DNA from: Dyadobacter sp. CY347
Lineage (GTDB): Bacteria > Bacteroidota > Bacteroidia > Cytophagales > Spirosomataceae
Length of the DNA: 64,000 nucleotides
Assembly: GCF_021502655.1 (NCBI RefSeq)
Contig: NZ_JAKFFT010000002.1
Location: 186,001-250,000 of the forward strand
Reading direction: 5' to 3'
Both the position numbers and the translations under genes were made by a program. Numbering within the stretch: position 1 is the first letter of the stretch; every line of letters begins with the position of its first letter. Shown one piece after another: positions 8,769 through 16,838 of the stretch. The notes under the pieces were generated by a model. It had not been told where the DNA came from, did not search any database, and worked only from the letters and a program-made list of their open reading frames with translations.

Positions 8769-9902
8769 TTACTTAGGGAAAAGACTTTTATCCAAGCCAG
8801 GAATGATCCGCAAAGCATTTTTATAATAAAGCTTTTTCAGAACCTCATCAGACAGCCCCATCCCGTACATTCTCCAAAATGCATGGTATTTTTTGTGGTA
8901 AGGAAAATATTCATCCTCTGTTTCCAAAACCCTGAAATAAGTTGCGTATTCGGCTGGCACCCAGCTGTCTTTACCAAATAATACACGGTCCTGATATTTA
9001 TCAAAAAACTGCTTAGCTGCTCTTGGCTGACGGCCCAACTCTGCGATAACAGCGCCGATTTCCACATACATGTTTGGAAAAACGACCATTAAGCTGTCCA
9101 GTTTTTTCAAATTATTCGGATACCAGCCCATGTGCGCATTGATGAATGTCGTTTTTGGGTTACTCTTGAAAATGTAATGTTGCTCCGCGATCAGCGAATC
9201 GAATGGCACAGGATCTTTTGCACCTCGCCTGCGGTTTGGGTGGGTTTTCAGTTCAAGCCAGCGCTCATTGTAGCGATCCATCGGGTCCCAGAATGAAGGC
9301 ACATCGGCAGTGTGGATCAGCACTGGGATTCCCAGGTCGCCGCATTTTTTCCAAACGGGTTGCAACCGCGGATCACTCACTGCGACTCGGTTTCCTTTAT
9401 CATCCTTAATGCCGCTAAAACCAAGACTTTTGTATATTTTCAATCCTTTTGCACCCATTTTTACATCCGCTTCCAGCTGCGCAACGGCCTTAGCCGACCA
9501 GTCTTTCTCACCAAAGCCTTTAAATTGAAGGTTGGTGAACACGGCGATGCGTTTAGGCTCATTCTTGGCCACATTTTCCAGTGAACCTTTCAGCGTAGCC
9601 GTCCCTTCTTCCCATTCCTGCGACCAACCGCGTCCGCTCAAATTGACCATTATACCCATATTCAGCGCGTCCATTTCTTTTGTCAGCGCTTTCAGATCCT
9701 GCGTAGGCATCTGATATTGGTGATTATGTACGTCGATGAACGGGAATTTGGCTTTCTTGATAATGTGCTCTTCTACTTTCAATGTAGAAACCGGGTCATA
9801 CTCCTCAAATCCAAGCGGTTGTGTAATCTGGCCGCCTTCCTGGGCGCATGCAATGAATGTAAAGCCAATAGTAACGGTAAGGGCAAGGAGAATTTTTTTC
9901 AT
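8769..9902 (-). CDS. Secreted amidohydrolase-2 family protein
   Basis: A 377-residue metal-dependent hydrolase of the amidohydrolase-2 (ACMSD-like) family. The N-terminal HxH metal motif appears in FIDVHNHQ, another His in VLIHTAD, and FINAHMGW and LFGKDSW supply further ligands. The N-terminus is a signal peptide ending IACAQ, so the protein is probably a lipoprotein or periplasmic; export is unusual for cytoplasmic members of this family but common in Bacteroidota. I start at 9902 rather than 9956 because the earlier start would overlap ispF and precede the signal peptide. Substrate unknown. Confidence 0.82.
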   Translation of the reverse strand: MKKILLALTVTIGFTFIACAQEGGQITQPLGFEEYDPVSTLKVEEHIIKKAKFPFIDVHNHQYQMPTQDLKALTKEMDALNMGIMVNLSGRGWSQEWEEGTATLKGSLENVAKNEPKRIAVFTNLQFKGFGEKDWSAKAVAQLEADVKMGAKGLKIYKSLGFSGIKDDKGNRVAVSDPRLQPVWKKCGDLGIPVLIHTADVPSFWDPMDRYNERWLELKTHPNRRRGAKDPVPFDSLIAEQHYIFKSNPKTTFINAHMGWYPNNLKKLDSLMVVFPNMYVEIGAVIAELGRQPRAAKQFFDKYQDRVLFGKDSWVPAEYATYFRVLETEDEYFPYHKKYHAFWRMYGMGLSDEVLKKLYYKNALRIIPGLDKSLFPK

Positions 9903-9927
9903 GAAGGCGTTTTTCAGGGGTTTGATT

Positions 9928-10437
9928 TTATAAATCCTGCTTAAAAGGAAGGACATCAGGTAAATATATCAGGGCTACGCAATGGGCGGCAATTCCTTCT
10001 TCGCGGCCTACGAATCCTAAATGTTCGGAAGTGGTTGCTTTAATGGAAATGTTTTCTTCCGGAATCCGGGTGACAGAGGAAAGGCACGTTTTCATTTCCG
10101 GAATGTGCGGATTGAGCTTTGGATTTTGCAGAACGATCGTAACATCCACATTGCCTACTTCAAAGCCTTTTTCGCGGATCATTTCCAGAACTTTGGCTAA
10201 TAAAATTTTGCTGTCGACCCCCTTCCATTGCGGATCTTTATCGGAGAAATGGTAACCAATGTTTCGCATGTTCGCAGCTCCCAGCATTGCGTCGCACATG
10301 ACGTGGCAAACAACATCGGCATCTGAATGGCCCTTTGCGCCGTGCGAATGCGGGATCAGGATCCCTCCCAGCCAAAATGGCCTGCCTTCCACCAACTGAT
10401 GCACATCATAACCCTGGCCAACGCGAAACGGAAACAT
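9928..10437 (-). CDS. ispF: 2-C-methyl-D-erythritol 2,4-cyclodiphosphate synthase
   Basis: Fifth enzyme of the MEP isoprenoid pathway: cyclises CDP-methylerythritol phosphate to MEcPP with release of CMP. Length (169 residues) fits the family. Metal ligands are visible as D11-V-H13 near the start and in the HSHGAKGHSDADV segment; the signature continues as FSDKDPQWKGVDS and the C-terminal TSEHLGFVGREEGIAA binds the cytidine moiety. Upstream of the amidohydrolase gene on the same strand (25 bp), possibly cotranscribed. Confidence 0.96.
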   Translation of the reverse strand: MFPFRVGQGYDVHQLVEGRPFWLGGILIPHSHGAKGHSDADVVCHVMCDAMLGAANMRNIGYHFSDKDPQWKGVDSKILLAKVLEMIREKGFEVGNVDVTIVLQNPKLNPHIPEMKTCLSSVTRIPEENISIKATTSEHLGFVGREEGIAAHCVALIYLPDVLPFKQDL

Positions 10438-10489
10438 GTATTTATTTTAGAGATTGAGGAACGTAGTAATTTGGCGGTTTTTTGAAGAG

Positions 10490-11002
10490 TTACCTGGCTT
10501 TCAGTACATTGACATCCTGCCGCAGCAAAACCATTTCGTCGTGCATTCTGGCGAATTGTTTGTCGGTCCGGTCAAAGCCATTTACCATTGCTTCCAGCAG
10601 GCTGGCAAACATCTGCTTTGTTGCCATGTTTTCTTTCAGGTAAGCAACGTCTTCTTTTACGACTGTAACATCATCTTTTAATACCGCGACATCTTCTTTT
10701 AGGACCGCGACACCTTCTTTTAGGACCGCAACATCTTCTTTTAGGACTGCAACATCGCCTTTTAGGACCGCAACATCTTCTTTTAAGACTGCAATGTCGC
10801 CTTTCATGATTGTGCCATCGCTCTTCAAGACTTCAATGTCATTTGAATTCCTCCAGACCAAATTATTTAGGTCATTCACACTTCTAATCAGGACATTTTG
10901 GCCGTGTTTCAGATCGAACTGTCCCGATTCAAGTCGGTCAAGGCGGATCAGGTTTTCTGACATTAATTCTTCGAGGATGCTAATTCTCTCTCTCTCTTTC
11001 AT
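10490..11002 (-). CDS. Coiled-coil protein with eight heptad repeats
   Basis: A 170-residue, highly charged protein. Residues 69-124 are eight back-to-back seven-residue units of the form D-V-A-V-L-K-E, with further single units at 55-61 (DIEVLKS) and 163-169 (DVNVLKA). Val/Ile and Leu fall at a/d-type positions, so a long parallel coiled coil is predicted. No signal peptide, membrane segment or known domain. A -7 promoter box lies just upstream, and a terminator separates it from the anti-sigma-like gene. Function unknown; copy number of the unit may vary between strains. Confidence 0.75.
   Translation of the reverse strand: MKERERISILEELMSENLIRLDRLESGQFDLKHGQNVLIRSVNDLNNLVWRNSNDIEVLKSDGTIMKGDIAVLKEDVAVLKGDVAVLKEDVAVLKEGVAVLKEDVAVLKDDVTVVKEDVAYLKENMATKQMFASLLEAMVNGFDRTDKQFARMHDEMVLLRQDVNVLKAR
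10631..10798 (-). repeat. Tandem 21-bp repeat, eight units, inside the coiled-coil gene
   Basis: Eight in-frame 21-bp units encode the DVAVLKE heptads. The units nearest the middle are almost identical in DNA (differences mostly GCA/GCG-type third positions and G/D swaps), which points to recent slippage or duplication. Confidence 0.85.
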
Positions 11003-11027
11003 ATGATATCATAGTATGTTTATTTTT

Positions 11028-11035
11028 CAAATATA
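11028..11035 (-). promoter_or_regulatory. Candidate -7 promoter box of the coiled-coil gene
   Basis: TATATTTG on the minus strand matches TAnnTTTG exactly, 25 bp before the ATG at 11002. The -33 partner is not clear, because the expected position falls inside the adjoining terminator. Confidence 0.4.
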
Positions 11036-11040
11036 AACAA

Positions 11041-11076
11041 ACAAGCCGGAAGATCACGATGTGAGTTCCGGCTTGT
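11041..11076 (-). terminator. Intrinsic terminator after the anti-sigma-like gene
   Basis: ACAAGCCGGAA pairs perfectly with TTCCGGCTTGT across a 14-nt loop. On the minus strand it is followed by a T-rich tract. It closes the sigma-like/anti-sigma-like operon. Confidence 0.75.
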
Positions 11077-11094
11077 TTTATGAATGTTGTCAGA

Positions 11095-11562
11095 CTATTT
11101 GACTTGATGAATCTCTGTTTTAAGTCTTAGTAATTCTTCCTCCTGATTCACTGCTTTAAAGTAATAATACAAGCCGGCGATCAGGAATATTTTGGATAAA
11201 ATAAATACAGCAATGAATGCGGGACGCCAGAATTTATGGACTTTAATGTGCGTGTCATTAACCTCGACATCAAGAAATTTCGTGCTGTTTTCCGCCGAAG
11301 CGCTGTTCTTGAATGTATGTTTTTCTTTACGAAAATTGTCCTGTCCACTTCTGAGATGAATAATTTCCCGAACTGCGGTGGGAGGCGTAGCTGCCGAGCC
11401 ATTGAAGTAGCGGGTGAGGTCTCTCTCAATATCAACCAGTTGTTCTTTGACTTCCTGGTTTTCTTCCACCATATGTCGTACGAGTTCTTTCTCTTCTTTA
11501 TTGGTTAATCCCAACAAGTGTGCCTCTAAGATTCCGCTCTCAATAAAATCCTGTATTTCCAC
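11095..11562 (-). CDS. Anti-sigma-factor-like membrane protein
   Basis: A 155-residue protein with an N-terminal helical domain like the RskA-type anti-sigma N-terminus (IQDFIESGILEAHLLG..TNKEEKELVRHM), a linker, and one membrane segment near residues 113-132 (AFIAVFILSKIFLIAGLYYY), followed by a short charged tail. The topology (cytoplasmic sigma-binding domain, one TM) fits an anti-sigma factor, but the extracytoplasmic domain is only about 20 residues, much shorter than usual. It follows the sigma-like gene after 15 bp, so the two are presumably cotranscribed. Confidence 0.65.
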   Translation of the reverse strand: MEIQDFIESGILEAHLLGLTNKEEKELVRHMVEENQEVKEQLVDIERDLTRYFNGSAATPPTAVREIIHLRSGQDNFRKEKHTFKNSASAENSTKFLDVEVNDTHIKVHKFWRPAFIAVFILSKIFLIAGLYYYFKAVNQEEELLRLKTEIHQVK

Positions 11563-11577
11563 TATATGCCCTGATGA

Positions 11578-12033
11578 TTAAGCGTTACGGTATAATTTGA
11601 AATATTCATGAAAAGAACGAAGAACTTCGGATTTCGATATATTCAGCTTTTCAGCAACTTCCTCAGGAGTAAAACCCTGGCAAAAGGATAAATCAAAAAT
11701 TTTCGCTGGTGAGGTGTCGGAAGTGTTTGACGGATCTGCGATCGGGGCGATTGCTGTTATCTTACGTTTCGCTTCCACGGCTTTTGCACGGGCCAGCTTG
11801 ATCACGCAAGCGACAAAGCTGAACGGATAACTGTTGCAAGCCTGTAATTGCGGCGAGGAAAACACACTAACCAACACTTCCTGAGCTAAATGGACCTGCG
11901 GTATAATTTGTAGAATGATACCATAAGCCATTGCACCATATTTATCGTACACTTCCAGCGAAGTCATGTCCTCGCTTCGCCTTGCAATTGACTGGCGATC
12001 CACTCCATTCTTGATTGGTTCTAACTCACTCAT
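11578..12033 (-). CDS. Divergent ECF sigma-70-like protein
   Basis: A 151-residue protein with the outline of an ECF sigma factor. The segment SLEVYDKYGAMAYGIIL resembles region 2.1, SFVACVIKLARAKAVEAKRK aligns with region 2.3-2.4, and the C-terminal GFTPEEVAEKLNISKSEVLRSF is a region 4 helix-turn-helix. Region 2 is degraded: the W and Y residues that melt the -10 element are absent, so promoter opening may be weak. It is paired with the membrane anti-sigma-like protein downstream. It is either a divergent SigK-like factor or a former sigma now acting as a regulator. Confidence 0.65.
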   Translation of the reverse strand: MSELEPIKNGVDRQSIARRSEDMTSLEVYDKYGAMAYGIILQIIPQVHLAQEVLVSVFSSPQLQACNSYPFSFVACVIKLARAKAVEAKRKITAIAPIADPSNTSDTSPAKIFDLSFCQGFTPEEVAEKLNISKSEVLRSFHEYFKLYRNA

Positions 12034-12336
12034 ACATTGTCATATTGTTATTTGCAAGAAAGCCAACTCTGATAACGTTCCGGCAGATCTTGCGTGCTAT
12101 TTCACAATAGCGGAAGGTTGGTATAGTAAATTTAACAGAATAACCTTATAAAATGCAATCGGTGACTTAAAAAGAAGCTGCTATCCCGTTAAAGATTTCA
12201 AACCCGATTTTCCATTGTGCTAAATATCGCTGTCGTTTCGCGGTTTAGCAAGCGAATCTGTAAAGAATAAATGTGGCGTTGTCTGAAAAGTGACAGATTT
12301 TACATGCAGAAAATGTCGATTGTTTACCTTTGCGCG
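12034..12336. other. Divergent intergenic region, 303 bp
   Basis: Separates the sigma-like gene (minus) from the HAD gene (plus). AT-rich, with stop codons in every frame. Apart from the -7 box at 12325-12332 I see no repeat, RNA gene or terminator. Regulatory sites for the sigma-like operon would be expected here but none is recognisable. Confidence 0.5.
12325..12332 (+). promoter_or_regulatory. Candidate -7 box immediately before the HAD gene
   Basis: TACCTTTG matches TAnnTTTG exactly and ends only four bases before the ATG at 12337. If it is used, the transcript would begin at or next to the start codon (leaderless). Confidence 0.4.
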
Positions 12337-12993
12337 ATGAAAAAAGAGATAGCAGTAATTTTTGATATGGATGGCGTGATCTGCCATACCAACCCTTACC
12401 ATTCCATGGCATTCCGCGAATTTTTCTCCAAACGCGACCTGTCACCTACCGACGAAGAATTTGCCATGCATATGTTTGGTAAAAGCAACAGTTATATTCT
12501 AAGCCATTTCTTAAAAAGGTCCATTGAAGGAGAAGAACTCTTGCAAATGGAGAATGAAAAAGAAAGTTTGTTCCGGCAAATTTACGAACCCCATATCAAC
12601 CCGATCGAGGGCATTGTGGCTTTTATTAATGACCTGCAAAGCAATGGTGTAAAACTGGGTGTAGCCACATCCGCACCGCAAGCAAACTTCGATTTGATCT
12701 TGACAAAAGTGCCGATCCGTGCACATTTGGGATCTATAATGGCCAGTGAAAATGTGAAAAAGCACAAACCGGATCCCGAAGTCTATCTGACCAGTGCCAA
12801 AAACCTGGGCGTGGAGCCGGATCAATGCGTTGTTTTTGAAGATTCGTTTTCCGGTGTTTCGGCTGCGATCAATGCGGGAATGCGTGTGGTAGGCGTCCTG
12901 AGTTCGCATACCAAGGAAGAGTTACCTCCCTGCAACCTCTATATCGAAGATTACAGGGAGCTGTCCTTCCAGAACATTCAGGATTTGTTCTGA
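12337..12993 (+). CDS. HAD-superfamily phosphatase (beta-phosphoglucomutase-like)
   Basis: A 218-residue HAD hydrolase of subfamily IA. Motif I is FDMDGV with the nucleophile Asp10 and Asp12; motif II is the Ser in GVATSAPQ; the KHKPDPEVY segment carries motif III Lys; motif IV is VFEDSFSG. A cap domain lies between residues about 17 and 85. Members hydrolyse or isomerise small phosphosugars; the substrate cannot be told. Upstream in-frame ATG codons at 12304 and 12313 are less likely starts because motif I must lie close to the N-terminus. Confidence 0.85.
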   Translation: MKKEIAVIFDMDGVICHTNPYHSMAFREFFSKRDLSPTDEEFAMHMFGKSNSYILSHFLKRSIEGEELLQMENEKESLFRQIYEPHINPIEGIVAFINDLQSNGVKLGVATSAPQANFDLILTKVPIRAHLGSIMASENVKKHKPDPEVYLTSAKNLGVEPDQCVVFEDSFSGVSAAINAGMRVVGVLSSHTKEELPPCNLYIEDYRELSFQNIQDLF

Positions 12994-13013
12994 AAAAAAT
13001 CTTTTTGGAAAAC

Positions 13014-14669
13014 TTAAAAGGTAACCGCGTCTTTCACTTTCACGTCGTACACGCCGGTGAGCACCTTTGCATTTCTTTTTAGTTGAAGAAATATCCGGTA
13101 ACGTCCTGCTTTTGGAAAGGAGTAGGGAAATGAGATGCGGTTACCATGGTCCATGCCGGTCATGGCGCCGTCTTTAATGTCGTACATGCCCATTTCTGTC
13201 ATCAGGAAAACTTCTCTTTCTTCCATCGGCATAGCTTTCAATTTGGCAAGATAACGGTCGATACTGTCCCTGAACATCGCTGGTTCAGGTCTTTTTGCGA
13301 CTTTGGCTGTGTCGGCCATGCGGTTTTTAAATGTCTGTTCCGCGGCCATTGCAAATGTCCCGGTCGGGTGCAGGTGAATGTATACGGAGCCATCCGTACG
13401 CACAACTGCCACGTGACCCGTCATGCCCAGATATGGTTCAGGATAACAGGCGCTGCCGTCCGGATTAAAAAATTCGAATGTAAGCTGATAAGGCTGACCT
13501 GCGTTCAAAGGCTTATTAGGCATGCCTTCCCAAACCGCGTATGAACCGTCTTTAAACACTGTTTTGGTTCCTGGCTTGCCACAGACCACCACATTATCGT
13601 CCATCGGCACATTGCCCGGCGCGTCAATGGGGTCGGTCACAACATAAGTGTCTTCTTCTGCTGCTACTTCAGTAACATTGGTCATCGCTTGCTGTTCCGG
13701 AATGTCAATGGTATCCATAATGGTTTCAGCAAAACCGGATCGCTGCACAATGTCGCTGTAAACCAAATATTTACCAGCTGGTAATTTGGGAAGATAGGCT
13801 TCAAATGTAGTGCTATCCTTGCGTTCCGGATGAATGTGGGCAAAGGCGTCCATTCCAGGCGTGCGCACCAGGAATGTGTGCATGAGCTTGCCATGATCCG
13901 GGATTAATGTACTGAGCATACTGCCGCGCCTTTGCGCGTGAAACCCCGTCGTATCAATTTTTAGCTGAAAAACCCTTTGATCATTTTTCTCTAAAATCGC
14001 TGCGTTTCCCTGAATGGGCCGGTAAAGCCATTGCTTGTATTGGGCCGCCCAGCTATCCCACCAACTGCTTCCTCCATATAAAATGAGTGAGCATAGCACG
14101 GTTGCAATGCCCATATTAATCCAGCGCTTTCTTTTTTGTGCAAATGTTAATGTCTCGCCAGGTCTTAAAATCCCGTCGCTGACGCTCGCGCCAATGGTTG
14201 TGATCATTAATAAAAATAATAACACACCCAAAATGCTCAAACCAATGCCAAGATGTTTCGGCATTTCGCGCTCGGCGGTAGAAACGGCAACGATAGGAAC
14301 GATCAGCTCGCCTTTGCCATTATCTCCCTCCACCTGGATCTGCGCGCTGGACGATCCCCATTCCATCAGCCAAACCACACCTTGAAACTGGCCGGCTTGT
14401 CCGGCAACCTGTACAAGTTCATCGGGAGAAGGAGCGCCTTTGTCGCCGGAATACAAGTAGATGGGCCTGGCCAGCACTTTTTTGGCGGTGCCATTTTCTA
14501 CAAAAACCGTAATTTTTGCAGTCCCGGGAATAACATCCGGCGGCTCGACGCTTACCAGCACTTTATAAGGCCCGGCCTGTCCCTGCATTTGCACGCCGGC
14601 ACTTCCTACATGCGCTTTTGCGGTCATGCCGACGGCCAAAAGCATGATGATTAAGATCAGATTTTTCAT
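13014..14669 (-). CDS. Membrane protein with duplicated His-x-His-Pro (FixH/YtkA-like) domain
   Basis: A 551-residue protein. It has a Sec signal (cleavage near AKAH), an exported beta-rich domain (about 20-130), two membrane segments (about 141-162 and 184-201), and a large C-terminal exported part. That part holds two copies of one pattern: His264..VRT..G..His278-x-His280-Pro and His419..VRT..G..His432-x-His434-Pro. The layout recalls YtkA/FixH-like and copper-binding beta domains, so metal binding is likely but inferred. Its ATG overlaps the end of the upstream 405-residue membrane protein gene by four bases, so the two are translationally coupled. Specific function unknown. Confidence 0.75.
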   Translation of the reverse strand: MKNLILIIMLLAVGMTAKAHVGSAGVQMQGQAGPYKVLVSVEPPDVIPGTAKITVFVENGTAKKVLARPIYLYSGDKGAPSPDELVQVAGQAGQFQGVVWLMEWGSSSAQIQVEGDNGKGELIVPIVAVSTAEREMPKHLGIGLSILGVLLFLLMITTIGASVSDGILRPGETLTFAQKRKRWINMGIATVLCSLILYGGSSWWDSWAAQYKQWLYRPIQGNAAILEKNDQRVFQLKIDTTGFHAQRRGSMLSTLIPDHGKLMHTFLVRTPGMDAFAHIHPERKDSTTFEAYLPKLPAGKYLVYSDIVQRSGFAETIMDTIDIPEQQAMTNVTEVAAEEDTYVVTDPIDAPGNVPMDDNVVVCGKPGTKTVFKDGSYAVWEGMPNKPLNAGQPYQLTFEFFNPDGSACYPEPYLGMTGHVAVVRTDGSVYIHLHPTGTFAMAAEQTFKNRMADTAKVAKRPEPAMFRDSIDRYLAKLKAMPMEEREVFLMTEMGMYDIKDGAMTGMDHGNRISFPYSFPKAGRYRIFLQLKRNAKVLTGVYDVKVKDAVTF

Positions 14670-15883
14670 CGTTGAATTTTATGCATCCAGTTGCCCCAAG
14701 CCAAACCAATGCGTGTAGAAATCAGGCTGGCGATCAATGCAATGCCCAGTCCTTGCAGCAACTCAGGCGTTGTTTCCAGCCACGGGCCAAATTTGTAGCG
14801 ATATTCCCAATCCGGGCTGTTGCCGAAATACCAGTAATGGCTGCCAAAAAACCAGTTCCGGGCATAAGGCGATTCCATCAGGAATGATCCGAAAAACCAT
14901 TGGAATACTGCAAAAACAAATATAAAAACGCTTCCCAGAAGTAGGGTAAGCTTCCAATCATTCATATAACCGTAGCGATTACGCAAAAGATCAATGGTTA
15001 TGGCGGGAATAATAAGCAAAAGTGGAAATTGAAATCCCTGATAATGATCAATGTGATTCAGGACCGGGCCTAGCTTGGGTTCGGCTGGAAAGAGGGGAAT
15101 GATCCAAAGGGTCATTAACATGAGTATTGTGTAAACGGCCGTCGCGGCGGTAATCGCCCATTTGTGCTTCACCGCTTTTCCAATAGCCATTAAAAAAAGC
15201 GGAAATCCTGCCCCAACACATTGGTAAAGGCTGGAATGGTGCATCCACATCCGACCAAGACTTTCAGAAAGCAATGTATACCAAATGGTTAACAGGAAAC
15301 CCGCCGATAGTGCGAAAAGCCAGAATAGTTTTTTGTCCCAGGATTTTGTTTTGTCAAAAGAATGCGCAAGCCCGAGTTTCAATTGATTTTTGACTGCAAT
15401 AACGCTGATCAGGGCACCAAACTGAATGCCTATCATGCCCAAAAGCAGCACGGTATGCGGTGGGGAAAGAATGGTAACGTCCAGTCCGTAAGTGTTATGC
15501 CACCAGTCATCGAACGGGGCGGAGGTTAGCATGGCTAATGCGCCCCAGACACAGAATAATGAGCCTAATGAACTATAAAAAAAGCCCCATATCTTCACAC
15601 TGGCGGCTTTTTCCGAACTGCTGCCCCAGAATGTTTTTCTTAAAATCTCATATCCAGAGAAAAGTCCGGCGACCACAGCACCCAGATAAATAACCAGGTG
15701 CGGAGGCGACAGAAGTCCGTCGCGGCCAATGCTTATGTGCCAGCAAATATCCCAGATCAGGCCGGTAATGACGCAGAAAGAAGCAAAAACTGTTGCGTAG
15801 ATGTAAACAGGGATGTCCGGAGCTGCATGGAGCGGGACAATGCGGCCTCCGATGGCTGGCGGAGGGCCTATAGTAGTTTCCAT
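14666..15883 (-). CDS. Polytopic membrane protein with duplicated WH...SPPH motif
   Basis: A 405-residue integral membrane protein with roughly nine or ten membrane segments and no recognised family. Two related motifs lie about 80 residues apart: Trp48-His49..Gly-x-Asp..Ser-Pro-Pro-His62 and Trp128-His129..Gly-x-Asp..Ser-Pro-Pro-His143, each running into a membrane helix (VIYLG / VLLLG). A further His cluster, WMHHSS, is present in the middle. Paired histidines at membrane borders suggest heme or metal ligation, or a proton path. First gene of a two-gene unit with the HxHP protein. Confidence 0.75.
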   Translation of the reverse strand: METTIGPPPAIGGRIVPLHAAPDIPVYIYATVFASFCVITGLIWDICWHISIGRDGLLSPPHLVIYLGAVVAGLFSGYEILRKTFWGSSSEKAASVKIWGFFYSSLGSLFCVWGALAMLTSAPFDDWWHNTYGLDVTILSPPHTVLLLGMIGIQFGALISVIAVKNQLKLGLAHSFDKTKSWDKKLFWLFALSAGFLLTIWYTLLSESLGRMWMHHSSLYQCVGAGFPLFLMAIGKAVKHKWAITAATAVYTILMLMTLWIIPLFPAEPKLGPVLNHIDHYQGFQFPLLLIIPAITIDLLRNRYGYMNDWKLTLLLGSVFIFVFAVFQWFFGSFLMESPYARNWFFGSHYWYFGNSPDWEYRYKFGPWLETTPELLQGLGIALIASLISTRIGLAWGNWMHKIQR

Positions 15884-15996
15884 AGGGTTGAGAAAGGATT
15901 ATTGCTTCAATATAACATTTATGATGCAAAAGTGACAGCCTGCCAGCTGTTTACCCCCAGGCTGCATGAAAAAAATACAAAAGCATGAGGCGCTGA

Positions 15997-16632
15997 TTAA
16001 AAAGGGCGCATGGCTTTTACGAATCTTCCTTTGAAGTAATTGGAAAATAAATTGTCTTCCCTGACGCCACGCGATGTGGATGCATGGATAAAGATGATCT
16101 CGTCCTGGTTTCTGACGTCCGTCACAATGCCGGCGTGCGAAACATAGCCTTCCTTCCCTGCTTCGGGCACGAAAAACAGCCAATCGCCGGGCTTAATGTC
16201 GTTAATGCTGCTTACTTCCTGTCCGAACTCCGATTGCTGCCAGGAAATCCGGGGCACTTTTACGCCTATTTCTGAATAAACAGAGCATATGAGACCGGAG
16301 CAATCAATGCCATTTTTATCATTACCGCCTGAACGATATGGTGTTCCGGCATATGTGCGTGCAACCTGAACGACTTGTGGAACAGCAGTAGCAGGCATAT
16401 TTCGGGGCGTGTTATAGTTCGGTTTTGAGGCAGTTGCAGGTTTTCTGGCGGGTGTCCTGGTTGGCGGCCTGCGCGCTACGGTGCCGCGCGATCGGGATGA
16501 TCTTGACGGGGAATATCTTGAAGAACTGGATCTTTCCGGGGTTTTACGAAGGGTATCGCATGCAAATAAAAGTATGGATAGTGCCAGGGTGCAGATTGTG
16601 AATTGGAAAGACCGGGTAATTTGCTTCTTCAT
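15997..16632 (-). CDS. NlpC/P60 family cell-wall peptidase, lipoprotein
   Basis: A 211-residue endopeptidase of the C40 family that cuts peptidoglycan stem peptides, probably gamma-D-Glu-DAP bonds. The N-terminus is a lipoprotein signal (LLFAC), followed by a low-complexity Arg/Ser/Thr/Pro linker (SSSRYSPSRSSRSRG). The catalytic domain starts near residue 85: Cys in GIDCSGLIC, His in VSHAGIV, and the third polar residue in the IHASTSRGV stretch. I start at 16632; the frame also extends to 16668, but that start would fall inside the -7 box at 16666-16673. Confidence 0.88.
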   Translation of the reverse strand: MKKQITRSFQFTICTLALSILLFACDTLRKTPERSSSSRYSPSRSSRSRGTVARRPPTRTPARKPATASKPNYNTPRNMPATAVPQVVQVARTYAGTPYRSGGNDKNGIDCSGLICSVYSEIGVKVPRISWQQSEFGQEVSSINDIKPGDWLFFVPEAGKEGYVSHAGIVTDVRNQDEIIFIHASTSRGVREDNLFSNYFKGRFVKAMRPF

Positions 16633-16665
16633 GCGCAAGCTTTCTGTTAGTAACGATACTTTTAT

Positions 16666-16673
16666 CAAAAATA
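16666..16673 (-). promoter_or_regulatory. Candidate -7 box of the NlpC/P60 gene
   Basis: TATTTTTG on the minus strand matches TAnnTTTG exactly, 33 bp before the ATG at 16632. No clear -33 TTTG. Confidence 0.4.
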
Positions 16674-16796
16674 ATAAAGATTTACCAAGGGAATGGTCGG
16701 AATTGAAGCAGAAAATGTCACCATTGGTATAACGGACGCGGGGTGATTTTATCTGAAAAATAAGGCTAAATATTATGTCCCTGACCGCTTTGTAAG

Positions 16797-16804
16797 TAGT
16801 TTTG
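16797..16804 (+). promoter_or_regulatory. Candidate -7 box of the FAH-family gene
   Basis: TAGTTTTG matches TAnnTTTG exactly, 34 bp before the ATG at 16839. The spacing supports that start over the upstream TTG at 16830. Confidence 0.4.
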
Positions 16805-16838
16805 TGTTTTTATTGAATCCAAATTTTATTTGCTCCTA

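Noticed and set aside
10631..10798. CRISPR-like direct repeats
   Set aside because: The repeat is contiguous, 21 bp, without spacers, and encodes coiled-coil heptads.
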